Below are positions 63,603 through 64,000 of a stretch of DNA of 64,000 nucleotides, one piece after another. Both the position numbers and the translations under genes were made by a program. A model generated the notes under the pieces. It worked only from the letters and a program-made list of their open reading frames with translations, searched no databases and was not told the DNA's origin. This stretch comes from Portunus trituberculatus (taxonomy: Eukaryota > Arthropoda > Malacostraca > Decapoda > Portunidae): positions 27,527,902 to 27,591,901 of the forward strand of contig NC_059304.1 of NCBI RefSeq assembly GCF_017591435.1, read 5' to 3'. Within the stretch, counting starts at the first letter, position 1. Each line of letters starts with the position of its first letter.

Positions 63603-64000
63603 GAATCAAACTTAAGTCACAAAAGGATGTAGATGAATTGGTGGAGAAGTCATGGAGGCTAGCCCAGCAGGAAACAACAAGGAAGATTTGGTTGAGAAGA
63701 GATCTCGGTGAAAAGGAAAGAGAAATGTTAAATGAGTTGAGAAAGGAGGCTTTGAAAAAAAATGAAGAGAGGACAGAAGAGGAGAAGAAAGAGTTTTTCT
63801 GGAGAATCTTGGATATGAGACTGAGGAAGTGGTTCATAACCCAGAAAAGTACAGTAAGAAAGGACTAAAGAAACTTACGTATGAGCGGAATGTAATGTAT
63901 TCCAACATAAATGGAGTGATATCGGGATTTTAGAACTCAACGATTACTTGAGGGACAAGAACCCAGATATTGTGGGTCTTACTGAAACAAAACTGAGAGA
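63601..64000 (+). mobile_element. LINE-A7, start of another copy, cut by the window edge
   Basis: From 63693 on it is nearly identical to LINE-A6 from 60515. ORF1 C-terminus 63638-63868 (EKSWRLAQQETTRKIW, EEKKEFFWRILDMRLRKWFI), then EN start NINGVISG with one G fewer than A6 at about 63926, a frameshift. Continues beyond the window. Confidence 0.88.

Overview
The window looks like nuclear DNA from a decapod crustacean, most likely a crab. The basis is the combination of spliced metazoan genes, very dense TA/CA/GA microsatellites, degenerate CCTAA (arthropod-type telomeric) tracts, and decapod-style LINE, Harbinger, Tigger and tRNA-SINE sequence. The species cannot be fixed from sequence alone. 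Only one host gene is recognised with confidence: the last two coding exons of ANAPC2 (APC/C subunit 2) at 18331-18904, plus strand. Almost everything else is mobile DNA, much of it nested.

Layout. 1-18150: minus-strand copies of a CR1/L2-like LINE (here LINE-A) and one plus-strand APE-type LINE (LINE-B1). LINE-A2 is split at one codon by a 6.38-kb PIF/Harbinger transposon (6944-13323, TAA duplication) that carries both standard genes, a Myb/SANT-like protein and a transposase, each with a few lesions. 18151-20062: ANAPC2 3' end and downstream DNA. 20149-30406: Tigger/pogo elements (T1, T3, T4), a BEL/Pao pol relic split by T3, a piggyBac remnant (TTAA flanks), two copies of a 1-kb element (D1, D2) with inverted ends and a SAP-like exon, a putative solo LTR, and several TA arrays of up to about 0.5 kb, some split by insertions. 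30678-41335: two Gypsy deletion derivatives head to head. The 3' LTR of the second is split by a jockey-like LINE (LINE-C), itself split by a Harbinger-like MITE and a hAT-like element that holds SINEs and a fold-back repeat. 41336-50100: CCTAA tracts, a Harbinger-like ORF, LINE-A5, compound microsatellites, LINE-B2 and a tRNA-Val SINE. 50100-60228: mostly sequence I do not recognise, with fold-back elements F1/F2, a LINE 3' end, a tandem duplication, Tigger T2 and another SINE. 60229-64000: SINE S3 and two nearly identical plus-strand LINE-A copies (A6, A7).

The elements form insertion stacks (LINE into LTR, DNA transposon into LINE, SINE into DNA transposon) that allow relative dating. Microsatellites repeatedly sit at LINE tails, inside LINE coding seeds, or as the target of Tigger/LTR insertion. 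No operon, CRISPR array or prokaryotic feature is present. Family names rest on motif recognition; no database search was run.
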